From the NCBI GenBank assembly GCA_041396585.1, contig JAWKYG010000012.1, forward strand, positions 62,001 to 126,000: 64,000 nt of DNA, written 5' to 3'. Below are positions 25,809 to 33,800 of this stretch, one piece after another; position 1 is the stretch's first letter, and every line of letters begins with the position of its first letter. The notes beneath the pieces are model-generated. The model saw only the letters and a list, made by a program, of their open reading frames with translations. It did no database searches and was not told where the DNA came from. The position numbers and the translations under genes were made by a program. The DNA comes from JAUIAI01 sp041396585. Lineage in GTDB: Bacteria > Pseudomonadota > Gammaproteobacteria > Burkholderiales > Burkholderiaceae_E.

Positions 25809-27026
25809 TCAGTTCGCGTCGGCGACGATGCCGCGATCACGGAGATCGGCCACCGCGGCGGAGTCCAGTCCGAGCAGGTCGCCCAAGACGGTTTCGGTGT
25901 CGGCGCCGAGGGCCGGTGCCGGCCGCAGCGGAATGCGCGCACTGGCCGAGTAATGACCCGGGCTACCCGGCGCGCGATAGGTGGCGCCACTCGGTTGTGT
26001 GATGCGCTCGATCATCGGGTGCGACTCCTGAAGCTCGGGATGCGAGGCCAGCGTCTGGGACAGGTTCTGATAGGGGCCCCAGCACACCTCGCAGGCCTCG
26101 AAGCGTTCGGCCAGGACATCGAAATCGCGTTCGGCCACGGCCCTGGCAACCACCGGATTGAGCGCATCGCGATGCTCGTAGCGCAGGCCTTCGTCGGGGC
26201 TGAGATCGACGCCGCGTTCGCGCTCGATCGCCGCGATCTGTTCACCGATGCCCAGCGCCTCGATCAGGCCGGCCCACTGTTTGGCGGTGACCGCGACAAT
26301 CATCAGATCGCGGCCATCGCGGGAGCGGAAGTCGCGTCCGAATGCGCCAAATACATTGTTGCCCAGGCGCGGGCGGTCTTCATTGAGCGTTTCCACCTCG
26401 GCGATCTGGCCGAGGGCGCCGAGCGCCATGAAGGCCACGCTCGACAGCGGCAGCGCCACCTCCTGGCCCAGACCCGTGGCGCGGCGATGCCGCTCGGCCG
26501 CCAGCAGATGCATGGCGCCAAGCGCGCCGGTGAGCAGGTCCCAGCCCGGCATCACATGATTGACGGGCCCGTCCGTGCCCTCGGGGCCGGTGTTCAGCGG
26601 ATAGCCGGTGAGCGCATTGATCGTGTAATCGAGCCCCGATCGGCCGTCGGCCCAGCCTTGCACGCGCACCGTGATCAGGTCGGCCCGGTGCTGCGCCAGC
26701 CGCTCGTGCGACAGAAAGCCCTCGCGCGGGAAGTTGGTGACGAACAGGCCACCCTGATCTCCGGGCGCGGTGATCAGGCGTACCGCGAGCGCCCGGCCCT
26801 CGGGGGCTCGCAGATTGACCGCGATCGAGCGCTTGGCCTTTTGCAGGCCTTCCCAGTACAGGCTGTGTTCGCCAAGGCGCGGCCAGCGCCGGTAATCGGG
26901 GCCGCCACCGATCGGGTCGATGCGGATCACATCGGCGCCAAGCTGGGCCAGATGCAGTGCGCAGGAAGGGGCCGCGACGAAGGATGAGGCTTCGACGACG
27001 CGCATGCCCGCGAGGATGTCGTACAT
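25809..27026 (-). CDS. CaiB/BaiF CoA-transferase, mesaconyl-CoA C1-C4 transferase (2-methylfumaryl-CoA isomerase)-like
   Basis: A 405-residue type III CoA-transferase from ATG 27026 (MYDILAGMRVVEASSFVAAP). Family features are LHLAQLGADVIRIDPIGGGP, the invariant Asp region in RVQGWADGRSGLDYTINAL, GPVNHVMPGWDLLTGALGAM, and FGAFGRDFRSRDGRDLM. The PIGGGPDYRRWPR and GPVNHV... segments resemble Mct, which moves CoA within mesaconate from C1 to C4. Together with the Mcd-like gene 7 bp downstream it would turn methylsuccinyl-CoA into mesaconyl-C4-CoA. The pairing with an Mcd-like enzyme is the main support. The family alone is not specific. Confidence 0.75.
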   Translation of the reverse strand: MYDILAGMRVVEASSFVAAPSCALHLAQLGADVIRIDPIGGGPDYRRWPRLGEHSLYWEGLQKAKRSIAVNLRAPEGRALAVRLITAPGDQGGLFVTNFPREGFLSHERLAQHRADLITVRVQGWADGRSGLDYTINALTGYPLNTGPEGTDGPVNHVMPGWDLLTGALGAMHLLAAERHRRATGLGQEVALPLSSVAFMALGALGQIAEVETLNEDRPRLGNNVFGAFGRDFRSRDGRDLMIVAVTAKQWAGLIEALGIGEQIAAIERERGVDLSPDEGLRYEHRDALNPVVARAVAERDFDVLAERFEACEVCWGPYQNLSQTLASHPELQESHPMIERITQPSGATYRAPGSPGHYSASARIPLRPAPALGADTETVLGDLLGLDSAAVADLRDRGIVADAN

Positions 27027-27120
27027 GAGGTTTCCGGTTCCGAGAACAGCTGCTGCATTGCGAAAAATCAATGTTACCGCGCGCGTCGACGCGGCTCGCG
27101 CCGGCCGTTCATCGGTGGCT

Positions 27121-27148
27121 CTTGAAAAGGGCGCGATCGGCGCCATCT
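27121..27148 (+). promoter_or_regulatory. Heat-shock (sigma-32) promoter for hsp20
   Basis: CTTGAAA at 27121-27127 matches the sigma-32 -35 consensus exactly. After a 13-base spacer, CGCCATCT at 27141-27148 matches seven of eight bases of the -10 consensus CCCCATNT. Transcription would begin near 27155 and give a leader of about 60 bases before the hsp20 start, as expected for a small heat-shock protein gene. Confidence 0.75.
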
Positions 27149-27214
27149 TGGATTGCGTAGGGGCATGAACAGAGCGCCCCGAAGATCCAATCTGTCACTT
27201 TCAGGAGTGCCAAC

Positions 27215-27634
27215 ATGAACCGTCTGACCGTCTACGATCCTTTCGCCGAAGTGTTCCCCGAGTTGTTCCGTAACTTTGCCGCACCGGTGCGTGGCGAGAA
27301 GAACCAGGCGCTGGATATCCGCATCGATGTCAAGGAGACCGATAAGGCCTATCAGGTCCATGCCGACGTGCCGGGTGCCAGGCGCGAGGACATCCACGTC
27401 GATGTCGATGGCAACGTGGTTTCGATCACCGCCGAAGTCAAGCGTGACAACGAGGTCAAGGAAGGCGAGAAGGTGCTGCGCACCGAGCGCTATCGGGGTT
27501 CGATGACGCGCAGTTTCTCGCTCGGTGCCGAGATCGACGAGGCCGAGGCCAGCGCCAAGGTGGAGAACGGCGTTCTCGAGCTGACCCTGCCCAAGAAGGC
27601 TGTCTCGCGCGCGCGTCGCCTGACCGTGTCCTGA
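27215..27634 (+). CDS. Hsp20/alpha-crystallin small heat-shock protein
   Basis: A 139-residue protein behind AGGAG. N-terminal MNRLTVYDPFAEVFPELFRN, then the alpha-crystallin domain from about residue 33: DIRIDVKETDKAYQVHADVP, GARREDIHVDVDGNVVSITAEV, RTERYRGSMTRSFSLG, and the conserved AKVENGVLELTLPKK. Small Hsps hold unfolding proteins in large oligomers until DnaK and ClpB refold them. It stands alone, with a sigma-32 promoter in front and a strong terminator behind. Confidence 0.95.
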   Translation: MNRLTVYDPFAEVFPELFRNFAAPVRGEKNQALDIRIDVKETDKAYQVHADVPGARREDIHVDVDGNVVSITAEVKRDNEVKEGEKVLRTERYRGSMTRSFSLGAEIDEAEASAKVENGVLELTLPKKAVSRARRLTVS

Positions 27635-27724
27635 GCGGCCGACCCAACCCGGGCGCGGGGGCGAAGCACCCGGCGTCCGGGAGCGTGTCCGTGTCTGCGC
27701 CGAGGTACCCGGCGCCTGTGAGAA

Positions 27725-27762
27725 GGGGGCCGCATCATTGTGATGCGGCCCCCTTGTTGTTC
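27725..27762 (+). terminator. Rho-independent terminator after hsp20
   Basis: A perfect 13-bp stem (27725-27737 with 27741-27753, GGGGGCCGCATCA and its complement) around a 3-base loop, followed by TTGTTGTTC. It lies 90 bases past the hsp20 stop. The stem may also serve the converging HDOD gene, but the T run is on the plus side. Confidence 0.85.
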
Positions 27763-27782
27763 GCGTTGCCGATGCGTGCCGT

Positions 27783-29471
27783 TCAGACAGTCTGGGCATC
27801 CAGGTTCTGATAGCGCTCGAGCAGACCGGCGAGCATGTCGCGGATCTGACGCGCCAGTTGCAATTCCTTCTCGCTGAGCCCGGCGGGATCTGTGCAGGCG
27901 CGATCGGCAAGGATGAATCCGCGCGCCTTGCCATCCACTTTCACGGGCACGATCAGGAAGCTGCGCGTGCTCGGATAAAGCATGTTGAACCACTTGGGCA
28001 GGTTGTGGCTGATCTTGGGCTCCGTGCAGTCCGCGATGTGCATGTCGATGCCATTTCGCAGGATCGCCCCGAACAGATTGTTCGGCTCGATCCGTGTGCG
28101 GCCCAGCTCCTGCAAGTGCGTCACGGTGACGCCGGCGGCGGCGGTCGGCAACCAGTCTTCGTTGGCTGGTCGGTGCTCGAACCAGACCACGCGTTCATAG
28201 CCCAGGGCCACCAGCAGGCCGTGCAGCACCCGTGGCACGATGCGGGTCCGTACCCGCTCATAGGGGGTATTGGTCAGATGCGCGAACTCACCGTCGCGTT
28301 CACCATGATCATAGGTCTCGATCGTGGTGCGCATCTCGTCGAGCAGGGCCGCCAGTTGGTCGGCCGCATTGACCGGCTTGCCGGCGGCGTTCAGATCCAC
28401 GTTGGCGATTCTCGGCCCGTGCTCGTTCATCGCCGAGCGGTTTTTCAGCCGGCTGATCGTGCCGGTGGCGTCCAGCATCTCCAGCGACGCCCAGTAGGCC
28501 GGCTCGAAGGCATCGTTGGCCAGATAGGGGCCGAACAGGCGGTCCATCACAGATGCCGTGTCGCCGCTGGTCAGTGAGCGTTCGAGCCCGATGGCCTCCT
28601 GGATCACGAACTCGATCAACGCGTGCAGGCGGGCGCCGTCGATACTCATCGCCGAATGAAAGCGGCGCACGACTTCCTGCAGGGCCGTGGCGCGGTCATG
28701 CGGTTCGGCGACCCGCAGGGCACGCAGCACCGCCAGGGACAGGCTGACGCCAAGGCCCAGCCAGTCGCGGCCATTGATCGCGGGCGAGGGCCTGGCGCCG
28801 ATCGTCGCGATGGTCTCGAGCGCCGATCTGGGTAGTGACCAGCGTTCGACGACCTCGCGTCCCAGATCCTGGATCGATTTGCTGAGCAACTCGCGATTGA
28901 TGCTTTCCAGATAGGTCGGATGATGGCGTTCGACGTAGCGCAGCGCGGTCAGTTCATGAGGCGCATGCAAGGTCAGCACGATCTCGGGCAGGCAGGCCAG
29001 CATCGCGGTGATCGCGCCTTCGTCGGACACCAGCGGATTGCGGGTGTCCAGCAGATTGCGGGCGAAATGGCCGGCAAACACCGCATAACCGATCGAGTCG
29101 CGCACCATCTGCTGCCGGTTCGTGGCCACCATCTCGGTCAGCGGCTTGAGCCGTCTGGCCTCGATCCGGGCCTGCTCAACACCCATCAGGGCCAGTGCGC
29201 GGGAGATATGCACCACATCGGTTCGGTCGCGATTGCCATAGGCGGACCCGTTGGCCACACGGATCAGTCGCAGCGTCAGCGCGGGGTCGGCGAATGCGAT
29301 CTCGGTGAGATCCTGCATGCGCGCATCCTCGTTGCCGGCCATCAGGGCCAGGCGGCGTGGTGCATCATTGATCGACGGCAGGTCGCGTTGCACATCGACG
29401 GCCGCCCGCAGACGCTTCAGGGCGGGGGCGTCTTCGATCGGTTCGGTGGCGGGGGAGGCATTGGTCGACAT
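27783..29471 (-). CDS. HDOD-domain signalling protein with C-terminal GAF-like domain
   Basis: A 562-residue cytoplasmic protein. Residues 28-230 match the HDOD fold: LPSINDAPRRLALMAGNED, DPALTLRLIRVANGSAYGN, ISRALALMGVEQARIEARRL, VFAGHFARNLLD. The usual catalytic HD pair of HD-GYP enzymes is absent, as in other HDOD proteins. Residues 385-550 look like a GAF sensor: VRTRIVPRVLHGLLVALGYE, SFLIVPVKVDGKARGFILAD. HDOD proteins regulate c-di-GMP-linked or developmental signalling by protein contact. It is divergent from a hybrid histidine kinase, with about 140 bp between them, which suggests a partner pair. Confidence 0.82.
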   Translation of the reverse strand: MSTNASPATEPIEDAPALKRLRAAVDVQRDLPSINDAPRRLALMAGNEDARMQDLTEIAFADPALTLRLIRVANGSAYGNRDRTDVVHISRALALMGVEQARIEARRLKPLTEMVATNRQQMVRDSIGYAVFAGHFARNLLDTRNPLVSDEGAITAMLACLPEIVLTLHAPHELTALRYVERHHPTYLESINRELLSKSIQDLGREVVERWSLPRSALETIATIGARPSPAINGRDWLGLGVSLSLAVLRALRVAEPHDRATALQEVVRRFHSAMSIDGARLHALIEFVIQEAIGLERSLTSGDTASVMDRLFGPYLANDAFEPAYWASLEMLDATGTISRLKNRSAMNEHGPRIANVDLNAAGKPVNAADQLAALLDEMRTTIETYDHGERDGEFAHLTNTPYERVRTRIVPRVLHGLLVALGYERVVWFEHRPANEDWLPTAAAGVTVTHLQELGRTRIEPNNLFGAILRNGIDMHIADCTEPKISHNLPKWFNMLYPSTRSFLIVPVKVDGKARGFILADRACTDPAGLSEKELQLARQIRDMLAGLLERYQNLDAQTV

Positions 29472-29612
29472 GATCCGAAGCTATCGCAGCGGGCCCACGC
29501 AGGGGGCCGGAAAAAGCAAGGCCAAGCAGGACCATCTATCATTGGTCTGCCGTCTTCGTCCGCCTGTCGGTCGCTTTCGCACGTTGACTCTGGAAACCGT
29601 ACGGTTCGTCAC

Positions 29613-31658
29613 ATGAGTAGCGATTCGTCGTCCGTCGATGATCCGTTGACCCACGAGCAGATGCTGCGCTGTCTGCTGGCCAGTGCTGGCCGGGTCGATG
29701 CGGTCCTGCATCCGATGCTGGAGATGGTGGCGCGCGTCTGCAATGCGCGCTCGGCCGCCCTGCTGGTCGTGCATGAGCGCGAGTTTCCGGTGCTGGTGGC
29801 CTGCGGCGTCTCGCTCCCTGCGTCAGTGGCCGCCGATGACTGGTCGCGGGCGGCATTGGCGAGCGCACCGGGTCTCGAAGCGCGTGACCCCGCGAGCAGT
29901 CATCTTGCGGGCTGGCTGATTCCGCAGAGCGGCCGTCTGTTCGCCTTGCCGATCACGCTGGCCGGGCGGGTCCAACTGCTGCTGGCATTGGCCCTGCCAC
30001 CGGATGCCGATGAGCGTGGCCCGCCGCCCGACTGGTCGTTCGTGCAGTCGTTCGTGGCAGGCGCGCTTGCCCAGTTCTGCCGCGCACAACGTGCCGAGAG
30101 CGTGCTGCGCGGCATCGAGGGCGAGTTGCCGGGCTTTGTCTTCGAGTACGAAGAGTCCACGCAGCGGCCGGGGCGATTTCTGTATGTGTCCAGACGGCTG
30201 CGTGAGCTGATCGGTGTCGATGCGCAAACCCTGGCCACGAGCGCCAAGCCGTTTTTCGATCTGGTCAGTGAGGAGCAGGTCGGGCAGATGCGCGAATCGT
30301 TCCAGCAGGCACGCAAGGATGGTCGCCCCGTGCGTGGCCAGCTTCGTCTGAGCCTGCCCGACGGACGCCTGGTCTGGCTGATGGGTTGCGCCAGCGCGGT
30401 GGTTGCCGATGACGTCATCGTCTGGCATGGCATGGCATTCGATGCCACCGGTCTGATGCGGCTGCGCGAGGAGAAGGCGCGTGCCGAGAGTGACAGCCGC
30501 AAGATGAGTGATTTCGTCTCGCGGGTCACCCATGAGATCCGCACGCCTCTGGCGGGCCTGCTCGGCTATATCCAGCTCATGAACCTCGATCGAGCCGATC
30601 CGCTGTCCGAGCCTCAGCGTCGGCGCCTGGAGCAGATCGAGCTGGCCGGTCATCGGCTGATGGAGCTGGTCAACAGTGTGCTCGATCTCTCGCGCATCGA
30701 GCACGGCAAAGACACGCTGGTTCTGGAATCGGTCGATCTGACCGAGGTCATCGACGAGACGCTGACCCTGCTCGAGCCGCTGGCGGACGCGCACGGGGTG
30801 CGCTTCGAGTTTCAGGCCTCGGAGCTGTCAGCGGTGGCGCAGGGCGATCGGCGCGCGCTGATCCAGGTCCTGACCAATCTGCTCTCCAATGCGATCAAGT
30901 TCAACCGGCCCGGGGGCCGGGTGCGGGTTTCGGTGCACCGCCGCCCCGGGCGGCTTCGTCTGGCGGTTTCGGATGAAGGTGTGGGCCTCACCGCGGATGA
31001 AATCGATCAGTTGTTCACACCGTTCAGGCGCTTTCAACGCTCGCGTCGCGGGGTCGAGGGAACGGGCCTGGGCCTGACGATCGCGCGGCGCCTCACCGAG
31101 GCGATGGGTGGCACGATCCAGGTCTGGAGCCATCCGGGCGACGGAGCCACATTCGAGGTCGAGCTGGCGCGCGTGGACGATGTCTCCGTGCGTGAATCGG
31201 TGGCGGGCGAGCCGGTGCTCACCAAGCCATCGACACCGCTTGGCTTGTCGCAACGCGAGGCGCCGCAGGCGAAGATCCTGTACGTCGAGGACGACCGCCT
31301 CAATGCGGCGGTGTTTGCCGCCGCCTGCGAGCGTTTCCCGCAATGGCAGGTGCATATTGCGGCCTCGGTCGACGAAGCCAGAACGCTGCTTCGTCGGTTC
31401 ACCCCCGATCTGCTGGTCACAGACCTGTCCCTGCCTGACGGCAGCGGTCAGGATGTCCTGCGTCATGCGCGTACTGCCGGCGGCATGCAAAATCGGCCGA
31501 TCGTGGCCCTGTCGGCCACCACCGCACCGGAGCGGATACGCGCGGCCCTCGATGCCGGTTTCGATGACTACTGGGTCAAGCCGATCGATGTTGCCTCGAT
31601 GCTGGCCAGCATCGTCGAGCGCCTGTCGCCGTCGTCGGCCGGCAGCCCCACGCCCTGA
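29613..31658 (+). CDS. Hybrid sensor histidine kinase (GAF-like, PAS, HisKA, HATPase, receiver)
   Basis: A 681-residue protein from ATG 29613 (MSSDSSSVDDPLTHEQMLRC), with no membrane segments. An N-terminal GAF-like domain (about 20-165) is followed by a PAS domain (about 170-290). HisKA comes next with FVSRVTHEIRTPLAGLLGYI (His near 310), then HATPase with N-box LTNLLSNAIKFNRPGG, DEGVGLTADEID and GTGLGLTIARRLTEAMGG. The C-terminal receiver is KILYVEDDRLNAAVFAAACE, phospho-acceptor in LLVTDLSLPDGSG, and Lys in DDYWVKPID. All catalytic residues seem intact. A soluble cytoplasmic sensor is implied. The output may be the divergent HDOD protein or an unlinked regulator. Confidence 0.92.
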   Translation: MSSDSSSVDDPLTHEQMLRCLLASAGRVDAVLHPMLEMVARVCNARSAALLVVHEREFPVLVACGVSLPASVAADDWSRAALASAPGLEARDPASSHLAGWLIPQSGRLFALPITLAGRVQLLLALALPPDADERGPPPDWSFVQSFVAGALAQFCRAQRAESVLRGIEGELPGFVFEYEESTQRPGRFLYVSRRLRELIGVDAQTLATSAKPFFDLVSEEQVGQMRESFQQARKDGRPVRGQLRLSLPDGRLVWLMGCASAVVADDVIVWHGMAFDATGLMRLREEKARAESDSRKMSDFVSRVTHEIRTPLAGLLGYIQLMNLDRADPLSEPQRRRLEQIELAGHRLMELVNSVLDLSRIEHGKDTLVLESVDLTEVIDETLTLLEPLADAHGVRFEFQASELSAVAQGDRRALIQVLTNLLSNAIKFNRPGGRVRVSVHRRPGRLRLAVSDEGVGLTADEIDQLFTPFRRFQRSRRGVEGTGLGLTIARRLTEAMGGTIQVWSHPGDGATFEVELARVDDVSVRESVAGEPVLTKPSTPLGLSQREAPQAKILYVEDDRLNAAVFAAACERFPQWQVHIAASVDEARTLLRRFTPDLLVTDLSLPDGSGQDVLRHARTAGGMQNRPIVALSATTAPERIRAALDAGFDDYWVKPIDVASMLASIVERLSPSSAGSPTP

Positions 31659-31777
31659 GCTGGATCGCACCGCGTTTCGGTCGCGAAGCATGTCCACCCG
31701 GTCGCAGGAAGCGGCCGGGGTAAGATCGCGCTCTTTCATTGCGGCTCCTTCCCGGGCTGCCTTTGCAGCGCGCGCAC

Positions 31778-32377
31778 ATGCTCAGCTTCACGATTGCCGT
31801 CTTCTTTCTGCTGATCACCCCGGGCCCCGGTGTGCTGACCACGGCGGGCATTGGCTCCGGCTATGGCTGGTCGGCCGGCATGCGCTTCCTGACCGGTCTG
31901 TTCGTAGGCACCAATCTCGTGGCGCTGGCGGTGGTCAGCGGGCTGGCCGCGATCCTGTTCTCCGTGCCCTGGTTGCGCACGGTCTTGATGGTGATCTCGA
32001 TTGGCTATCTGCTGTATCTGGCGGTGCGCATCGCTTTCTCGCGCCGGCGGATCGCCTTCATCGAGTCGCGCAAGCCGTTGGGCTTCATCAATGGCGTGGC
32101 GCTGCAGGCGATCAATCCGAAGGCCTATGCGGTCAACACCGCCTTGTTTTCGGGATTCGCATTCTGGCCGCAAAGCCTGTTGGCCGAGACGGCGATCAAG
32201 TTTCTGATCATCAACGTGATCTGGATCCCGATTCACCTGCTCTGGCTGGGTGCCGGCGTCGGCCTGCATCGCCTGAATCTCACCGAGCGGGCACAATTCC
32301 TGGTCAATCTCGGCATGGCCGTGGCCATGCTGTTGGTGGTCGGGCTCACCGCCTGGGCCGCTTTCGCCCCGGGCTGA
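31778..32377 (+). CDS. LysE-family amino-acid/metabolite exporter
   Basis: A 199-residue protein from ATG 31778 (MLSFTIAVFFLLITPGPGVL). Six hydrophobic segments and the family signature TPGPGVLTTAGIGSGYGWSA are visible, then FVGTNLVALAVVSGLAA, GYLLYLAVRIAF and LGFINGVALQAINPKAYAVN. LysE/RhtB transporters export amino acids or related metabolites, and the substrate here is not known. A TTG start 39 bases upstream is less likely. Confidence 0.88.
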   Translation: MLSFTIAVFFLLITPGPGVLTTAGIGSGYGWSAGMRFLTGLFVGTNLVALAVVSGLAAILFSVPWLRTVLMVISIGYLLYLAVRIAFSRRRIAFIESRKPLGFINGVALQAINPKAYAVNTALFSGFAFWPQSLLAETAIKFLIINVIWIPIHLLWLGAGVGLHRLNLTERAQFLVNLGMAVAMLLVVGLTAWAAFAPG

Positions 32378-32424
32378 GCGCCTGCGCCGGGATTGGCGGA
32401 TCAAACAACTCACCGGAGACGACC

Positions 32425-32736
32425 ATGATTCACGTGATTGCCATCATTACCGCCAAGCCAGGCCAGCGCGAAGCGATTCTCGAGGCCTTTCGGGCCAATA
32501 TCCCCGCCGTGCATGCCGAGGATGGCTGCATCGAGTACGGCCCCGCCGTGGATGCCGCCGATGCCGGGCCGATTCAGACGCCGATGGGCCCGGACACCTT
32601 CGTGGTGATCGAGAAGTGGGCCAGTCTCGATCATCTCAAGGCTCATGCCAAAGCGCCGCATATGGCCGCCTATGCTGCCAAGGTGAAGGACCTGATCGCC
32701 TCGCGCGCGGTTCATGTGCTGAGTCCGGTAGCCTGA
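32425..32736 (+). CDS. Antibiotic biosynthesis monooxygenase (ABM) domain protein, putative quinol monooxygenase
   Basis: A 103-residue protein with the dimeric alpha+beta ABM fold: MIHVIAIITAKPGQREAILE, VHAEDGCIEYGPAVDA, TFVVIEKWASLDHLKAHAKA and PHMAAYAAKVKDLIAS. Related proteins (YgiN type) are quinol monooxygenases or heme-degrading enzymes, but many have unproven activity. It follows the LysE gene by 47 bp and is probably co-transcribed. A hairpin follows directly. Confidence 0.85.
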   Translation: MIHVIAIITAKPGQREAILEAFRANIPAVHAEDGCIEYGPAVDAADAGPIQTPMGPDTFVVIEKWASLDHLKAHAKAPHMAAYAAKVKDLIASRAVHVLSPVA

Positions 32737-32740
32737 CGGC

Positions 32741-32780
32741 TTGTTGAAGTACCTCTCGGGCCCGTGAGGTATTTCCAACA
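32741..32780. terminator. Inverted repeat after the ABM gene
   Basis: TTGAAGTACCTC and GAGGTATTTCCAA form a 10-12 bp stem with one G-U pair around a GC-rich loop, 4 bases after the ABM stop. There is no T run, so it may be a weak or Rho-assisted terminator or an mRNA-stabilising hairpin. Confidence 0.45.
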
Positions 32781-32887
32781 GCTGGCAAGCGCACGGTTTG
32801 AGGCGCGTGTTGCCGGTTGGCGAGAACGGCTCGCGGTCCTGACGGGCCGCAATCCGCGCCGGCGCGTTACCAGACCATGGGGTGTCC

Positions 32888-33800
32888 ATGACTTCGTTGC
32901 CGATCATCGATGCGCATCACCATCTGTGGGATCTCGACGGCGGCCCGCTCTATTACCCGTGGCTGCAGGATCCGGTCCCGCACGAATTCTTCTGGCGACT
33001 ACGCGGCCTTCGGCATTCCTACCTGCCCGATGACTATCGGCGTGACAGCGCCGGGCTGAACATCGTTGCCACCGTGCATGTCGAGGCCGAATGCGATCGT
33101 GCCCAACAGCGTGATGAAACCCGCTGGCTGGCCTCGGTCGCCGAGCGCCACGGTATGCCGGATGCGATCGTGGCACACGCCTGGTTTCACACGCCGGAGT
33201 CGGCCGAGGTCCTGCAGGCCCAGGCGGCCCATCCGATGGTGCGCGGGATCCGCTCCAAGCCGCTCACCAGCGCCTCGCCGCGCGAGTCGGTGGCCGGCCG
33301 TCCTGGCTCGATGCAGGATCCGGCCTGGCTGGCCGGATTCGCCCGCCTGCGCTCGCTCGGTCTGTCCTGGGATCTGCGCGTTCCTGCGTGGCATCTGCCC
33401 GAGGCCGCCGAGGTCTGCGCGCAGCAGTGGACATCCCGGTGGTGCTGAACCACACCGGCTTTCCCTGGGATCGCAGCGAGCAGGGCCTGGCCATGTGGCG
33501 CCATGGCATGAAGGCGGTCGCCGCGCTCGAGCAGGTTCACTGCAAGCTGTCGTGCCTGTGCCTGCGCGACGGGCCCTGGGACTTTGCCTCCAATCGCGCT
33601 ATCGTGCGCGAGGCGATCGACACTTCGGCATCGAGCGCTGCATGTTCGCGTCGAACTTTCCGGTCGACGGCCTGCGGGTGGGATTTCGACAGATGTTCGA
33701 CGATTTCGATCGCATGACCGCCGATCTGTCCGAGGGTGACCGGCGCCGCCTGTTTCACGATAACGCGGCACGCTTTTACCGCATCGAGATCCGCACATGA
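32888..33800 (+). pseudogene. Amidohydrolase family protein (PDC-lactonase-like), two frameshifts
   Basis: ATG 32888 gives MTSLPIIDAHHHLWDLDGGP, the metal-binding HxH of TIM-barrel amidohydrolases of the 2-pyrone-4,6-dicarboxylate lactonase group. The frame breaks near 33429 and again near 33619. Adding one base at each site (the first in a GG run) rejoins DIPVVLNHTGFPWDRSEQ, KLSCLCLRDGPWDFASNRAI and HFGIERCMFASNFPVDGLR into one protein of about 304 residues ending at 33800. It should hydrolyse a cyclic ester or amide. The stop overlaps the next start (ATGA). The lesions may be sequencing errors, because all segments remain well conserved. Confidence 0.72.

Noticed and set aside
28920..29612. 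Upstream extension of the hybrid kinase frame
   Set aside because: It is antisense to the HDOD gene and low in recognisable sequence. The ATG at 29613 starts the conserved protein.
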